64,000 bases of DNA from Hyphomicrobiales bacterium (GTDB taxonomy: Bacteria; Pseudomonadota; Alphaproteobacteria; Rhizobiales; Xanthobacteraceae). The notes beneath the pieces are model-generated. The model did not search any database. It was given only the letters and a program-made list of their open reading frames with translations, and was not told the origin of the DNA. Location of the stretch: NCBI GenBank assembly GCA_013911975.1, contig JACESF010000007.1, positions 37,598-101,597 of the forward strand. Reading direction: 5' to 3'. Positions 33,728 to 43,121 of the stretch are shown piece after piece. Both the position numbers and the translations under genes were made by a program. How positions within the stretch are numbered: position 1 is the first letter of the stretch; each line of letters opens with the position of its first letter.

Positions 33728-34327
33728 TCAGCGGGTGAGGACCACCGCCTGGTTGTTGTCGGCGATCACCCCGACATAGCGGTTGGGGCCGGAGGGCGAG
33801 AGGCGGGCCGTCACCTTGCCCACGTGATTCTGGAGCACCAGATCCGGCCCCAGCATATCCCAGCCCTTGGTCATGAAGATTTCGCTCGGGCAGGAAATGT
33901 CCGCCTGCGCCGACAGGCCGCTCACGCCGCGCGCGGTGGAGAGGGTCACAGGGCAGGTGTGGCTGCCATTGTCCCAGCTGAAGGTCCAGGCGCCGGACAA
34001 CTGCTCCTGCGCGCCGCTGGTGGCATAGGCGGTGGCGCCGGGATTGATCGGCGGCGGGGTCAAGGGAACGCTGGCGGCCGAGGCCGTGGCGGACGGCGTG
34101 ACCGCCGCGCTGGCCGAGGCGGCATTGGCGCCCGTCGCGGAGGGGAGGGGCGCTGCCGCCATGCCGGGCGCCGCGATGGGCGCGCTTTCCACGGAGCCGG
34201 TGGGCGCGTTCAGGATGCGCGCCTGGTCCACGGCGCTGGTCTTGGTTCCAAAGCCGTCCAGGTCGGTGCTGCACCCACTCAACAGGAGGCCGACACACAT
34301 CACAGCCGGAACAACATGGACCCTCAT
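33728..34327 (-). CDS. AprI/Inh family metalloprotease inhibitor lipoprotein
   Basis: Secreted lipoprotein of 199 residues. The lipobox is LLLSGC with modified Cys19; a long Ala/Ser/Pro linker follows, then a C-terminal AprI/Inh beta-barrel domain (LSGAWTFSWDNGSHTCPVT to RYVGVIADNNQ) with a conserved Cys pair. These inhibitors protect the periplasm from secreted serralysin-type proteases. No such protease is in the window. ATG 34327 is preceded by AGGAGAGG. Confidence 0.8.
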   Translation of the reverse strand: MRVHVVPAVMCVGLLLSGCSTDLDGFGTKTSAVDQARILNAPTGSVESAPIAAPGMAAAPLPSATGANAASASAAVTPSATASAASVPLTPPPINPGATAYATSGAQEQLSGAWTFSWDNGSHTCPVTLSTARGVSGLSAQADISCPSEIFMTKGWDMLGPDLVLQNHVGKVTARLSPSGPNRYVGVIADNNQAVVLTR

Positions 34328-34656
34328 CCGCAACCTCTCCTGACGCCGTTGCGCCTGCCGTGTCCGCGTCCGCACGAATCAGGCCGCGCGAGACTCGCCC
34401 TTCAGGCCTTAACGACGCTTCAAGATCCGCCCCCGCGGACAACGGTGAGCCGTTTAACTTCCGCCAGAAAATGGCAGGAGGATGACCCGGCCCGTTCGCG
34501 CCGGAGGTAACCTTAACCGGATACTGACGATCCGACGGGGGATCCGCCGCGTCAAGCGGGGGCGCGATCCGGGTTGCGGCCCCCTCCGGAGCGGGTGGGC
34601 TTCCCCTTGAGCGGGGTCATGCTTTATGTCCAGTCAGGCAGATCCGTGAGGCCGCG
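34328..34656. other. Non-coding gap between inhibitor gene and SDR gene
   Basis: 329 bases with no gene I can support. It holds the leaders of two divergent genes and a GATCC-N6-GGATC inverted repeat at 34529-34544. No clear promoter elements were found. Confidence 0.6.
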
Positions 34657-35427
34657 ATGTATCAGATGCTGGACCCCAAGACCCTGACCCTCCTCGTGAC
34701 CGGAGCCACGTCGGGCATCGGCGCCGCGACGGTTCGCCGCTTCGCGTCGGCAGGGTCCCGCGTGGTCGCCATGGGGCGCCGGGCGGATCGCCTGGAGGCG
34801 CTGGCGTCCGAGTTCGACGGCCTCATCCACCCCGTGGTGCTTGACGTGCGCGACTGGGAAGCCACCCAGGCCGCCGTCGCCGCGCTGCCCGAAGCCTATT
34901 CCGCCTACAACATCGTGTTCGCCAATGCCGGCCTCGCGCTGGGCCTGGAGCCCGCGCACCAAGTGGCCATGAACGACTGGCGCGACATGGTGGACACCAA
35001 TGTCACCGGCGTCCTCAACACCGTGCGGGCGACCCTGCCGGGCATGGTGGAGCGCAAGCAGGGCCATGTGGTCTTCACCGGCTCCGTGGCGGGCGAATAT
35101 CCCTATCCGGGCGGCAACACCTACGGCGCCACCAAGGCGTTCGTGAAGCAATTCTCCCTCGGCCTGTGGTCGGATGTGGCCAATGCCGGCGTGCGCGTCA
35201 CCAATATCGAGCCGGGCCTCACCGAGACCGAATTCTCGGTGGTGCGCTTCAAGGGCGACGAGGCCCGGGCCGGCACCGTCTATCGCGACGTCGCCCCCAT
35301 GACCGGCGAGGACATTGCCGAGCAGGTGTTCTTCGCCTGCTGCACGCCGCGCCACGTGAACATCACCCGCATCCAGGCCGTCGCCAGCGTGCAGACCTTC
35401 TCCGGCTTCAACATCCGGCGCGGATGA
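34657..35427 (+). CDS. SDR family oxidoreductase (YdfG-like)
   Basis: NADP-dependent short-chain dehydrogenase, 256 residues. The cofactor motif is TGATSGIG near residue 17, with GRRADRLEAL after it suggesting NADP; NAG near residue 89; catalytic Ser in FTGSVAGEYPYPG and Tyr-Lys in YGATK. YdfG-type enzymes act on 3-hydroxy acids such as serine analogues; the actual substrate here is not evident. The gene is followed after 10 bases by a phosphatidyltransferase gene. Confidence 0.85.
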   Translation: MYQMLDPKTLTLLVTGATSGIGAATVRRFASAGSRVVAMGRRADRLEALASEFDGLIHPVVLDVRDWEATQAAVAALPEAYSAYNIVFANAGLALGLEPAHQVAMNDWRDMVDTNVTGVLNTVRATLPGMVERKQGHVVFTGSVAGEYPYPGGNTYGATKAFVKQFSLGLWSDVANAGVRVTNIEPGLTETEFSVVRFKGDEARAGTVYRDVAPMTGEDIAEQVFFACCTPRHVNITRIQAVASVQTFSGFNIRRG

Positions 35428-35437
35428 GGCGGGTGCG

Positions 35438-35968
35438 GTGAGCCTTCCCAACATCATCACCCTGGGCCGGTTCCTGCTGGTGCCGGTGGTGGTGTGGGCC
35501 ATCGCCTCGGGCGAGGTGCAGCTCGCCTTCTACCTGTTCGTGCTGGCGGGCGTCTCCGATGCCGTGGACGGCTTCCTCGCCAAGCAGTTCGGCATGCAGA
35601 CGGAGCTCGGCGCCTATCTGGACCCGCTGGCGGACAAGGCGCTGCTCATCTCCATCTATGTGGCGCTGTCGGTGGAGGGGCTGATCCCCCGCTGGGTGGC
35701 CATCGCGGTGGTGGCGCGGGACGTGATGATCATCGGCGCGGTGATGCTGTCGGTCACCATGGGGCGGCCGGTGCACATCAAGCCCCTCGTGGTCTCCAAG
35801 GTGAATACCCTGGCGCAGATCGCCTTCGCGGCCCTTGTGCTCGCCTCCAACGGATTCGCCTTCTCCCTCGGGCCGCTGATGCAGATCGGGCTCCTGGCGG
35901 TGGGCCTCTTGACGGCTCTTTCCGCAGCGGCCTATCTCGCCGCTTGGATGCGTCACATGGCCCATTGA
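35438..35968 (+). CDS. CDP-alcohol phosphatidyltransferase family membrane protein
   Basis: Phospholipid head-group transferase of 176 residues. The family motif is DAVDGFLAKQFGMQTELGAY followed by LDPLADK, with the catalytic Asp residues in place and Lys where many members have Arg. Four or five spans are predicted. It could be a phosphatidylglycerophosphate or cardiolipin-type synthase. Translation starts at GTG 35438. It leads into the AI-2E, hdaA, ppk1, ppx run, a gene order common in Hyphomicrobiales. Confidence 0.85.
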   Translation: MSLPNIITLGRFLLVPVVVWAIASGEVQLAFYLFVLAGVSDAVDGFLAKQFGMQTELGAYLDPLADKALLISIYVALSVEGLIPRWVAIAVVARDVMIIGAVMLSVTMGRPVHIKPLVVSKVNTLAQIAFAALVLASNGFAFSLGPLMQIGLLAVGLLTALSAAAYLAAWMRHMAH

Positions 35969-36018
35969 GCGCATGCCGGATCCGCGGCCCGCGCCGCGAC
36001 GGCCTAACGGGAGGCGGG

Positions 36019-37119
36019 ATGCCACTTCACCTCCAGGTGCGGTTCTGGATCGGGGCGCTGGCCGTCACCGTGCTGGTGCTGTGGCTGCTGAGCGGCATCC
36101 TCCTGCCCTTCGTGGCGGGCCTCGCCCTGGCCTATTTCCTCAATCCCGTGGTGGAGCGTCTCGCGCGCCTCGGCATTTCGCGCACCCCGTCTTCGCTGCT
36201 CATCGTCGGCCTGTTCCTGCTCTCCATCGTGCTGTTCCTGCTGGTGGTGCTCCCGCTCCTGGGCAGCCAGCTCGCGGAATTCATCCGCAACATGCCGAGC
36301 TACGTCACGCGCCTCCAGGGCCTCGTGACGGAGGAGAACCGGGAGTGGATCGGCCATTTCTTCGGCGACCGCCTGCCGGACATCCAGCGCTCCCTGGCGG
36401 AGCTGATGTCCCAGGGCGTCACCTATCTCCTCGGCCTCATCTCCTCCATCTGGTCGGGCGGGCAGGCGCTGCTCTCGGTGTTCTCGCTGGTGGTGGTGAC
36501 GCCGGTGGTGGTCTTCTACGTGCTGTGCGACTGGCCGGCCATGGTCCGCGCGGTGGATAGCTGGATCCCGGTCCACCAGCGCCCCGTGGTGCGCAAGCTG
36601 GGCCGTGAGATGGACCTCGCGGTGGCCGGCTTCATCCGCGGGCAGGCGCTGGTCTGCCTCCTCCTCGGCAGCTTCTACGCCGTGGCGCTGAGCATGGTGG
36701 GGCTGAATTTCGGCCTGCTGATCGGCATCGTCTCCGGCCTCATCACCTTCATTCCCTATGTGGGCTCGCTGACGGGCCTCGTCCTCGCCATGGGGGTGGC
36801 CATCGTCCAGTTCTTCCCGGACTGGGCCATGATCGGCATCGTGCTCGGCATCTTCATCACCGGCCAGACCGTGGAGGGCTACATCCTGTCGCCCAAGCTG
36901 GTGGGCGACAGCATCGGCGTGCATCCGGTGTGGCTCATGTTCGCCCTGTTCGCCTTCGGCTATCTGTTCGGCTTCGTGGGCCTCCTCCTGGCGGTGCCGC
37001 TGACGGCGGCGGCGGGGGTGCTGGTGCGCTTCGGGTTCAACCGCTACTTCCGCAGCCCGCTCTATACGGGCCAGGGGGAGACGGACGAGGACACCGGCCG
37101 CGCGGCGGAGCGGCGCTGA
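36019..37119 (+). CDS. AI-2E family transporter (PerM-like)
   Basis: Integral membrane protein of 366 residues with about seven or eight spans. The AI-2E family is named after a putative autoinducer-2 exporter, but many members carry ions or other solutes. Conserved segments are FVAGLALAYFLNPVVERL, ITFIPYVGSLTG and VEGYILSPKLVGDSIGVHPV. ATG 36019 has GGGAGGCGGG upstream. The hdaA gene starts three bases after its stop, so they are cotranscribed. Confidence 0.88.
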   Translation: MPLHLQVRFWIGALAVTVLVLWLLSGILLPFVAGLALAYFLNPVVERLARLGISRTPSSLLIVGLFLLSIVLFLLVVLPLLGSQLAEFIRNMPSYVTRLQGLVTEENREWIGHFFGDRLPDIQRSLAELMSQGVTYLLGLISSIWSGGQALLSVFSLVVVTPVVVFYVLCDWPAMVRAVDSWIPVHQRPVVRKLGREMDLAVAGFIRGQALVCLLLGSFYAVALSMVGLNFGLLIGIVSGLITFIPYVGSLTGLVLAMGVAIVQFFPDWAMIGIVLGIFITGQTVEGYILSPKLVGDSIGVHPVWLMFALFAFGYLFGFVGLLLAVPLTAAAGVLVRFGFNRYFRSPLYTGQGETDEDTGRAAERR

Positions 37120-37122
37120 GCC

Positions 37123-37836
37123 ATGGCGGGCCGCGACCGCTCGCCCTCCCAGCTTCCCCTGGATCTGCCGTCGGCGCCGGGAGTCAAGCGGGAGGACTTC
37201 CTGGAAGCGCCCGGCAACGCCGCCGCGCTCGCCCTTCTGGATGCCTATCCCGACTGGCCCGCGCCCGTGGTCTGCCTCGTCGGGCCGGCCGGGGCCGGAA
37301 AGTCCCATCTCGCGGCCATGTTCGCGGAGGCGGCGGGCGCGCGGATCGTTCAGGCCCGCGACCTCGCCAGTCCCGACGTGCCCGAGGCGCTGGCGACCGG
37401 CGCCCTGGTGGTGGAGGACCTGGCGCCGGGCGGGTTCGACGAGGCGGCCCTGTTCCATCTCCTGAACCTCGCCAAGGAGACCGGGGCGCATCTTCTGTTC
37501 ACCGCCCGGCAGGCCCCGTCCGGCTTCGCGCTCTCGACCGCCGACCTCGCCTCGCGCCTGCGCGCCGTGCCCACGGTGGAGATCGCGCCCGCCGACGATG
37601 CGCTGCTGGCCGCTGTCCTGGTGAAGTTGTTCGCGGACCGCCAGATCATGGTGGACGAGGCCACCGTGCATTATCTGCTGGCGCGCATGGAGCGCTCGGT
37701 GAGCGGGGCCGAGGCGCTGGTGGGCGCCATCGACCGCGCGGCCCTCGCGGCGCGCCGGCCGGTGACGCGCGCCTTCGCCGCCGAGGTGCTGCGCGCGGCG
37801 AGCCAGGACGGCCCCGACGCTGGCGAGGAGGAATGA
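37123..37836 (+). CDS. hdaA: HdaA, regulatory inactivator of DnaA
   Basis: DnaA-like AAA+ protein of 237 residues that works with the DNA sliding clamp to trigger ATP hydrolysis on DnaA and prevent re-initiation. The clamp-binding motif QLPLDL is at residues 10-15. Walker A is GPAGAGKSHLA near residue 50 and the sensor region TARQAPSGFALSTADLASRL. The DNA-binding domain of DnaA is absent, as expected for Hda. It is between an AI-2E gene and ppk1, a common position in alphaproteobacteria. Confidence 0.88.
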   Translation: MAGRDRSPSQLPLDLPSAPGVKREDFLEAPGNAAALALLDAYPDWPAPVVCLVGPAGAGKSHLAAMFAEAAGARIVQARDLASPDVPEALATGALVVEDLAPGGFDEAALFHLLNLAKETGAHLLFTARQAPSGFALSTADLASRLRAVPTVEIAPADDALLAAVLVKLFADRQIMVDEATVHYLLARMERSVSGAEALVGAIDRAALAARRPVTRAFAAEVLRAASQDGPDAGEEE

Positions 37837-37965
37837 GGCTGCGGCTCAGGTCGCGGCGCCGCGCCGGTTTTTCCTCGTCCGTCCAGTGCCGTGCGTGGTT
37901 TGCCGGATCGTCATAGAGTGGTCATGCAAGGCGGCCATGGTCCGGCGGCAATCGGGGGTGAAGCG

Positions 37966-40146
37966 ATGAACGCGAATGAGAGCGCAGCCATGTCCTTGGT
38001 CGAGCCGGCAGTGGACCTTGCGGCCGAGGAGAGCCTCGCCACGTCGCCGCACCGTTTCATCAACCGTGAGATTTCCTGGCTGCACTTCAACCGCCGCGTG
38101 CTGGAAGAGGCGTCCAACGCCAACCACCCGCTGCTGGAGCAGCTGCGCTTCCTCTCCATCTCGGCCAACAATCTCGACGAATTCTTCATGGTGCGTGTTG
38201 CGGGCCTGAAGGAGCAGATCCGCGAGGGCATGACCGCGCTCAGCCCCGAGGGTCTCACCCCTTCCGAGCAGCTCAACTCCATCATGGCGGAAGCCTCCAA
38301 GCTGATCTTCGACCAGCAGGCCCGCTGGCGGGAATTGCGCCGCGTGCTGTCCGGCGTCGGCATCACCCTGGTGGACGGCGCGGACACCTCCGCCGAGGAT
38401 CTGGCGGTGCTGGAGCGGCATTTCCTGCACCATGTGTTCCCGGTGCTGACGCCGCTGGCCATCGACCCGGCGCACCCCTTCCCCTTCATCCCCAATCTCG
38501 GCTTCTCCCTGGCGCTGCAACTGGTGCGCCAGAGCGACGGGCGGGGCATGAACGCGCTGATCCGCATCCCGGCCAAGGTGGACCGCTTCATCCGCCTGCC
38601 GGACGCGGACGGCATGCGCTTCATCACCCTGGAGCAGATGATCGGCCTGTTCATCTCGCGCCTCTTCCCCGGCTATGCGGTGAAGGGCCAGGGCGTGTTC
38701 CGCGTCATCCGCGACAGCGACCTGGAAATCGAGGAGGAGGCCGAGGATCTCGTCCGCCTGTTCGAGACCGCGCTGAAGCAGCGCCGCTACGGCTCGGTGA
38801 TCCGCATGGAGGCGGACGCCGCCATGCCGGACGAGCTGCGCCTGTTCGTGGCGCGCGAATTGAACATGCAGGACGAGGAAATCTTCGTCGTGGACGGCGT
38901 GCTGGCGCTGAACGAGTTCTCGCAGCTCGTGTCGGTGGACCGGCCGGACCTGAAGTTTCCCGCCTACAACGCGCGATTTCCCGAGCGCATCCGGGACCAT
39001 GGCGGCGACTGCTTCCTCGCCATCCGGGAGAAGGACATCCTTGTCCACCATCCCTATGAATCCTTTGATGTGGTGGTTCAGTTTCTCCGCCAGGCTGCTC
39101 GCGATCCCAATGTGGTCGCCATCAAGCAGACCCTCTACCGAACCTCCTCCGACAGCCCCATCGTGAAGGCGCTGGCCGAGGCGGCCGAGGCGGGCAAGTC
39201 CGTCACCGCCCTGGTGGAGCTGAAGGCGCGCTTCGACGAAGAGGCGAACATCCGCTGGGCCCGCGACCTGGAGCGCGCCGGCGTGCAGGTGGTGTTCGGC
39301 TTCATCGATCTGAAGACCCACGGCAAGCTCTCCATGGTGGTGCGCCGCGAGGGCGGGTCGCTCGCCACCTACTGCCATGTGGGCACCGGCAATTATCACC
39401 CCATCACGGCGCGCATCTACACCGACCTGTCCTTCTTCACCGCCGACCCGGTGATCGCCCAGGACGTGGCGCGGATCTTCAACTTCATCACCGGCTACGC
39501 CACCCCCGGCGAGCTGGACGTGATGGCGGTGTCGCCCACCACGCTGAAGCCGCGCATCCTGGAGAATATCGACGCCGAGATCGCCCACGCCCGGGCCGGC
39601 CGCCCGGCGGCCATCTGGCTGAAGTGCAACTCGCTGGTGGACCCGGTCATCATCGACGCCCTCTACCGGGCGAGCAATGCGGGCGTGCAGGTGGACTGCA
39701 TCGTGCGCGGCATCTGCTGCCTGCGTCCCGGCATCCCCGGCCTGTCGGAGAACATCCGGGTCAAGTCCATCGTCGGGCGCTTCCTGGAGCACAGCCGAAT
39801 CTACTGCTTCGGCAACGGCCACGGCCTCCCGCATGCCAAGGCCATCGTCTACATCTCCTCCGCGGACCTGATGACCCGCAATCTCGACCGCCGCGTCGAG
39901 ACACTTTGCCCCATCACCAATCCCACCGTGCATGAGCAGGTGCTGGATCAGATCATGGTGGCGAACATTATCGACAACGAACAGAGCTGGCAGGTGTTGC
40001 CCGATGGCTCCTCTGCACGCATAGTCCCGGCCCCTGGCGAGGAGCCGTTCAACGCTCATCGCTATTTCATGACCAATCCGAGCTTGTCGGGACGTGGAAA
40101 GTCTCTCAAAGATTCTTCGCCGCGCAGCCTCCTCCTCCGTAAATGA
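37966..40146 (+). CDS. ppk1: Polyphosphate kinase 1
   Basis: Reversible synthesis of polyphosphate from ATP. The 726-residue protein has the N-terminal helical domain ([19 protein letters not shown]), the head domain, and two PLD-like C-terminal domains. The autophosphorylated His is expected in [13 protein letters not shown], and the second catalytic His region near [23 protein letters not shown] 37966 gives the normal length; 25 further codons are open upstream. ppx follows after 34 bases, coupling polyphosphate synthesis and breakdown. Confidence 0.95.
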   Translation: MNANESAAMSLVEPAVDLAAEESLATSPHRFINREISWLHFNRRVLEEASNANHPLLEQLRFLSISANNLDEFFMVRVAGLKEQIREGMTALSPEGLTPSEQLNSIMAEASKLIFDQQARWRELRRVLSGVGITLVDGADTSAEDLAVLERHFLHHVFPVLTPLAIDPAHPFPFIPNLGFSLALQLVRQSDGRGMNALIRIPAKVDRFIRLPDADGMRFITLEQMIGLFISRLFPGYAVKGQGVFRVIRDSDLEIEEEAEDLVRLFETALKQRRYGSVIRMEADAAMPDELRLFVARELNMQDEEIFVVDGVLALNEFSQLVSVDRPDLKFPAYNARFPERIRDHGGDCFLAIREKDILVHHPYESFDVVVQFLRQAARDPNVVAIKQTLYRTSSDSPIVKALAEAAEAGKSVTALVELKARFDEEANIRWARDLERAGVQVVFGFIDLKTHGKLSMVVRREGGSLATYCHVGTGNYHPITARIYTDLSFFTADPVIAQDVARIFNFITGYATPGELDVMAVSPTTLKPRILENIDAEIAHARAGRPAAIWLKCNSLVDPVIIDALYRASNAGVQVDCIVRGICCLRPGIPGLSENIRVKSIVGRFLEHSRIYCFGNGHGLPHAKAIVYISSADLMTRNLDRRVETLCPITNPTVHEQVLDQIMVANIIDNEQSWQVLPDGSSARIVPAPGEEPFNAHRYFMTNPSLSGRGKSLKDSSPRSLLLRK

Positions 40147-40180
40147 GGGGCGCAGCCGGGAACCGCATCTGACGGATCCC

Positions 40181-41671
40181 ATGACGGTCACCGCGCCCAT
40201 CGCGGTGATCGACATCGGGTCCAATTCCGTGCGGCTCGTGGTGTACGAGGCGCTTTCGCGCGCGCCGACGCCCATCTTCAACGAGAAGGCGCTGTGCGGC
40301 CTCGGGCGGGAGGTGCTCTCGACGGGGCGCCTCGCGCAGGATGCCATTGACAAGGCGCTCTCGGCGCTGAAGCGATTCCGCGCCCTGTGCGACGCCATGA
40401 AGGTGGATACCCTCTATGCGCTGGCCACCGCCGCCTCCCGCGACGCGGCCAACGGCCCGGCCTTCATCGCCGAGTGCGAAGCCATCTGCCGCACGCGCAT
40501 CGAGATCCTGACCGGCCGCCGCGAGGCGGAGTTGGCGGCGCTGGGCGTCATTTCCGGCATCCATGAGCCTGACGGCATCGCCGGGGACCTCGGCGGCGGC
40601 TCGCTGGAACTGGTGGACGTGCGCTCGGAGCGCATCGCCGACGAGGGAATCACCCTGCCGCTCGGCAGCCTCGCCCTTCAGGACCGCTCCGCCCGCTCCA
40701 TGCGCAAGGCGGAGAAGATCGTCCGCGAGGCGATGGAAGGCACGCCGGTCCTCAAGAAGATGGCGGGGCGCACCTTCTACGCGGTGGGCGGCAACTGGCG
40801 CGCGCTCGCCCGCCTGCACATGTTCCAGCAGGGCTACCCGCTGCACGTGATGCACGGCTACACCATCCCCGCCAAGGAGGCGCTGGCCTTCGCGCGCATG
40901 GTCCACCGGGGGGATGTGGAGCAGCTCGGCAATATCGAGGCGGTCTCCGTCGCCCGCCGCCCGCTTCTCTCCTACGGCGCGCTGGTGCTGGAGAACCTGG
41001 TGCGCCACGGGCGCCCGGCCCAGGTGGTCATCTCCGCCCTCGGCGTGCGCGAGGGGCTGCTCTATTCCCTGCTGGACGAGCGCCAGCGGGAGGAGGACCC
41101 GCTCCTCCTCTCCGCCCAGGAATTCAACCTGCTGCGCTCGCGCTCGCCGCTCCACCAGGAGCAATTGGTGGCCTGGACCGATCGCCTGTTCGCCTCCACG
41201 CCCTCGCTGGACGAGAGCCCGGACGAGCGGCGCATCCGCCATGCCGCCTGCCTGCTGGCGGATGTGAGCTGGCGCGCCCATCCCGACTACCGGGCCGAGC
41301 AGAGCCTCAACATGATCGCCCATGCGGCGTTCGCGGGCGTGGACCATGCGGGCCGCATCTCGGTGGCGCTGCCGGTCTATTTCCGCCATGTGGGGCTCAC
41401 CCCCGAGGAGCCGGTGCCCTCCATCCTGGCGCTGGTGACGCCGGGCATGCTGGACCGCGCCCGCATCCTCGGCGCGGCCATGCGGGTGGCCTATTCCCTC
41501 TCCGCCGCCATGGCCGGTATCCTGCCGCAGACGACGCTGGACGTGCGGGGCGAGACGCTGGTCCTCACCGTGCCCGCCCGCCTGTCGGACCTCGTGAACG
41601 AACGCGTCCATGGCCGCCTGCGGCAACTGGCGCGGCTCATCGGCCGGGAGCCGTCCATCGCGATCGCGTGA
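40181..41671 (+). CDS. ppx: Exopolyphosphatase / Ppx-GppA family phosphatase
   Basis: Hydrolyses polyphosphate or ppGpp from the chain end; ASKHA-fold protein of 496 residues. It has AVIDIGSNSVRLVVYE near the start, GDLGGGSLELVDV, and a C-terminal HD-like helical domain (RIRHAACLLADVSWRAHPDY). It begins at ATG 40181, just after ppk1. Whether it prefers polyphosphate or pppGpp cannot be told from sequence. Confidence 0.9.
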   Translation: MTVTAPIAVIDIGSNSVRLVVYEALSRAPTPIFNEKALCGLGREVLSTGRLAQDAIDKALSALKRFRALCDAMKVDTLYALATAASRDAANGPAFIAECEAICRTRIEILTGRREAELAALGVISGIHEPDGIAGDLGGGSLELVDVRSERIADEGITLPLGSLALQDRSARSMRKAEKIVREAMEGTPVLKKMAGRTFYAVGGNWRALARLHMFQQGYPLHVMHGYTIPAKEALAFARMVHRGDVEQLGNIEAVSVARRPLLSYGALVLENLVRHGRPAQVVISALGVREGLLYSLLDERQREEDPLLLSAQEFNLLRSRSPLHQEQLVAWTDRLFASTPSLDESPDERRIRHAACLLADVSWRAHPDYRAEQSLNMIAHAAFAGVDHAGRISVALPVYFRHVGLTPEEPVPSILALVTPGMLDRARILGAAMRVAYSLSAAMAGILPQTTLDVRGETLVLTVPARLSDLVNERVHGRLRQLARLIGREPSIAIA

Positions 41672-41706
41672 CGGGGTGGCGGCCGCCTGACATCGAAGGA
41701 GCAGTC

Positions 41707-42654
41707 ATGCCTGCCGGAACGCCGCGCCCCGTCCTGACCCGCCGCAGCATCCTGGCGGGCGCCGCCGCCGTGTCGCTGGCGCCGCTGCTGCGGCTCGACC
41801 CGGCCTTCGCGCAGCCGCTCTCGGCCGGGCCCGTGACGGTGGGCGGGTTCAAGGTGACGCCGCTGCTCGACGGCCTCTTTCCGTTTCCTCTCGCCGTGAT
41901 GCCCGATGCGGCCTCCCCGGCGGGGGCGGCGCTGATTCGGGCGTCGGGCGCGCCCGCAGCCGGGCCGCTGCCCATTCCGGTGAATGCCTTTGCGGTGGAG
42001 CGGAACGGACGGCTGATCCTCATCGATTCCGGCACCGGGCCCGCCGGCGGAGCCGATCTCGGCAAGACCGCCCGGGCGCTTGCGGCGGCGGGCCTCGACC
42101 GCGCGAAGGTGGAGGCGGTCATCCTCACCCACCTGCATGTGGACCATGCGGGCGGCACCATCGATGCCGCGGGCAAGCCGGTCTTCCCCAATGCGGAACT
42201 GGTGCTCCAGCACAGCGAGATCGAGTTCTGGACCGATGACGGAATCCGCTCCCGCGCGCCGCAGGGCATGGACGGCTATTTCGGCGCCGCGCGAGCGGTG
42301 CTCGCCGCCTATCCCAAGAAGGTCCGCGCGGTGACCGGCGAGGTGGACCTGTTCCCCGGCCTCAAGGCCGTGCCCGAACCCGGCCACACGCCGGGCCATA
42401 TGGGCGTGATGATCCAGGACGGGGTGAACAGCCTGCTCATGTGGGCCGACATCATGCATGTGGGAGCGCTGCAGTTCCCCCACCCCGACTGGTCGGTCCT
42501 GTTCGACGTGAACCGCACCCAGGCCGCCGAAACCCGCGCCCGCATGCTCGACCGCATGGCGGTGGAACGCATCCCTGTCATGGGTTCCCACCTTGCCGAC
42601 CGCGGCCTCATCGAGCGCGAGGGGGCGGGCTACCACATGGTGCCGGCGAGTTGA
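41707..42654 (+). CDS. Tat-exported metallo-beta-lactamase fold hydrolase
   Basis: Hydrolase of 315 residues with a twin-arginine signal (T11-RRSILAG then AAAVSLAPLL) and a metal-binding motif THLHVDHAGG (His142, His144, Asp146, His147). Later ligands fall in PEPGHTPGHMG and the Asp in MWADIMHVG. Similar enzymes include N-acyl-homoserine lactonases and other esterases; the substrate is not shown. ATG 41707 follows AAGGAG. It lies 35 bases after ppx. Confidence 0.85.
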   Translation: MPAGTPRPVLTRRSILAGAAAVSLAPLLRLDPAFAQPLSAGPVTVGGFKVTPLLDGLFPFPLAVMPDAASPAGAALIRASGAPAAGPLPIPVNAFAVERNGRLILIDSGTGPAGGADLGKTARALAAAGLDRAKVEAVILTHLHVDHAGGTIDAAGKPVFPNAELVLQHSEIEFWTDDGIRSRAPQGMDGYFGAARAVLAAYPKKVRAVTGEVDLFPGLKAVPEPGHTPGHMGVMIQDGVNSLLMWADIMHVGALQFPHPDWSVLFDVNRTQAAETRARMLDRMAVERIPVMGSHLADRGLIEREGAGYHMVPAS

Positions 42655-42776
42655 CATCTGGCGGGGTTGTGTGGTGCAACCCTCTCGCACCCTCGGGTGC
42701 CGTAAGCGTCCGACGTCAGGCAACGCATCCAACCGGTCTTGGCCGGCCGGGTGCGTCGCGCTCCGGACCTGCCGGA

Positions 42777-42794
42777 CCATCCTTTGAAGGATGG
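42777..42794 (+). promoter_or_regulatory. Hairpin covering the DUF2798 ribosome-binding site
   Basis: CCATCCTT (42777-42784), TG, AAGGATGG (42787-42794): a perfect 8-bp stem. The AAGGA Shine-Dalgarno lies inside its right arm and the ATG is at 42799, so the hairpin would mask ribosome binding unless opened. Confidence 0.6.
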
Positions 42795-42798
42795 CTCC

Positions 42799-43065
42799 AT
42801 GTCATCTTCATTATTCCCTCGCCTTAAGCGAAAGCTGCCCGCCCGCTCGGCCTCCCTGGTGATGCCGCTGGTGCTGTCGGTCCTCATGACCTTTGTGGTC
42901 TCGGCCATCTCCACGGCCCGGAGCCTCGGCCTCGGGCCGGATTTTCTCGCGACCTGGCCTGCCGCATGGGGATTGTCGTGGGCGGTCGCGTTTCCGACCT
43001 TGCTTCTGGTCCTGCCTCTCGTCCGGCGCATTGTCGGGCTCGTGGTTGAAGCGCCAACACGATAA
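42799..43065 (+). CDS. DUF2798 family membrane protein
   Basis: Small inner-membrane protein of 88 residues with two spans (VMPLVLSVLMTFVVSAIST and WAVAFPTLLLVLPLVRRIV). The pattern ARSLGLGPDFLATWPAAWGL between them is typical of DUF2798; the function is unknown. ATG 42799 follows AAGGA, which lies within a hairpin. A GC hairpin (43072-43096) follows and separates it from the convergent PfpI-type gene. Confidence 0.8.
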   Translation: MSSSLFPRLKRKLPARSASLVMPLVLSVLMTFVVSAISTARSLGLGPDFLATWPAAWGLSWAVAFPTLLLVLPLVRRIVGLVVEAPTR

Positions 43066-43071
43066 CGGCAA

Positions 43072-43096
43072 GACGGGCGCCTGCGCGGCGCCCGTC
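43072..43096. terminator. Bidirectional hairpin between convergent genes
   Basis: GACGGGCGCC (43072-43081), loop TGCGC, GGCGCCCGTC (43087-43096); perfect 10-bp stem without a T run on either side. It is likely to end transcription of DUF2798 and of the PfpI-type gene. Confidence 0.55.
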
Positions 43097-43121
43097 TCCA
43101 TTCCGGCGGAGCCGCCGGGAC

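Noticed and set aside
37846..40398. Long open frame antisense to ppk1
   Set aside because: Same GC effect; composition is abnormal and it spans several real genes, including the ppk1 catalytic region.
41491..42780. Open frame antisense to the metallo-beta-lactamase gene
   Set aside because: The plus strand has a Tat signal and an intact HxHxDH site; the antisense product has no recognisable feature.
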